The notes under the pieces are model-generated. The model searched no databases. It was not told where the DNA came from and saw only the letters and a list, made by a program, of their open reading frames with translations. Below, piece by piece: positions 63,962 to 64,000 of a DNA stretch of 64,000 bases (the stretch's first letter is position 1; each line of letters starts with the position of its first letter). The DNA lies in contig CAQRDK010000001.1 in NCBI GenBank assembly GCA_948868795.1, positions 124,001 through 188,000 of the forward strand, given 5' to 3'. This stretch comes from an uncultured Candidatus Saccharibacteria bacterium. GTDB taxonomy: Bacteria > Patescibacteriota > Saccharimonadia > Saccharimonadales > Saccharimonadaceae. A program made the position numbers and the translations under genes.

Positions 63962-64000
63962 GTTGCTCCTTCGAAGTTTGTGGCATCTCAGAGGTCTCTG

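Overview
The window reads as a chromosomal segment of a Candidate Phyla Radiation bacterium, most likely Candidatus Saccharibacteria (TM7). This is inference from gene content and was not confirmed by any search. Supporting signs are compact, mostly one-strand gene order; reduced versions of core proteins (a 412-residue ProS without the usual insertion, a short EF-Ts); a monoderm cell-wall set (UppS, UppP, MurJ); fermentative L-lactate dehydrogenase; a glycine-tailed DUF2207 protein; surface proteins of the Fibrobacter succinogenes major paralogous (FISUMP) type; and loss of pyrH, cdsA and dxr from the classical rpsB-tsf-pyrH-frr-uppS-cdsA-dxr-rseP-proS cluster. UGA is used as a stop, so the recoded-UGA lineages (SR1/Gracilibacteria) are excluded.

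Layout. 1-1.2 kb: radA, cut by the window edge. 1.2-3.7 kb: FISUMP surface gene 1 with a structured leader and trailer. 3.7-9.8 kb: CBS protein, membrane-anchored DsbA-like protein, a small independent RNA, uppP, murJ, serS. 9.8-16.1 kb: DUF2207, ldh, lysS, greA, proS. 16.1-21.7 kb: CPBP protease, rseP, uppS, frr, tsf, rpsB and a divergent L31 gene. 21.8-24.3 kb: FISUMP gene 2 on the other strand with homologous leader and trailer, then a transcription unit holding a 73-residue orphan protein followed by a tandem hairpin array. 24.4-37.5 kb: helicase-nuclease, RlmD-type methyltransferase, MacB-like ABC pair, aquaporin, cysS, alpha/beta hydrolase, DHH phosphoesterase, CmpB-like membrane protein, rmuC. 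37.5-42.9 kb: a complete BceRSAB-type antimicrobial-peptide sensing and export module. 42.9-49 kb: fusA, small membrane protein, glyoxalase-fold protein, AraC regulator, UvrD-like helicase. 48.8-52.3 kb: gatC-gatA-(HEPN-like gene)-gatB. 52.5-60 kb: rpoC and rpoB. 60-64 kb: a candidate small RNA, khpA, a surface stalk protein, rpsP, rnc and a NUDIX hydrolase.

Two signals stand out. First, the two FISUMP genes, 20 kb apart and on opposite strands, share a 5' leader in which all helices, including a pseudoknot, are kept by compensatory changes, and a 3' trailer with long inverted ends around a nearly identical core of about 46 bases. They look like cassettes. Second, at least eight different perfect GC-rich hairpins are strung one after another at 23649-23912, inside a transcript with its own strong promoter and terminator.

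Two general features are also visible. Thirteen genes have a TATAAT-like box (often TGCTATAAT) ending only 6-9 bases before the start codon and no ribosome-binding site, which implies leaderless mRNAs, while genes inside operons or with longer leaders have good Shine-Dalgarno sequences. The RNA polymerase beta' subunit has lost all eight zinc-binding cysteines without change of length.
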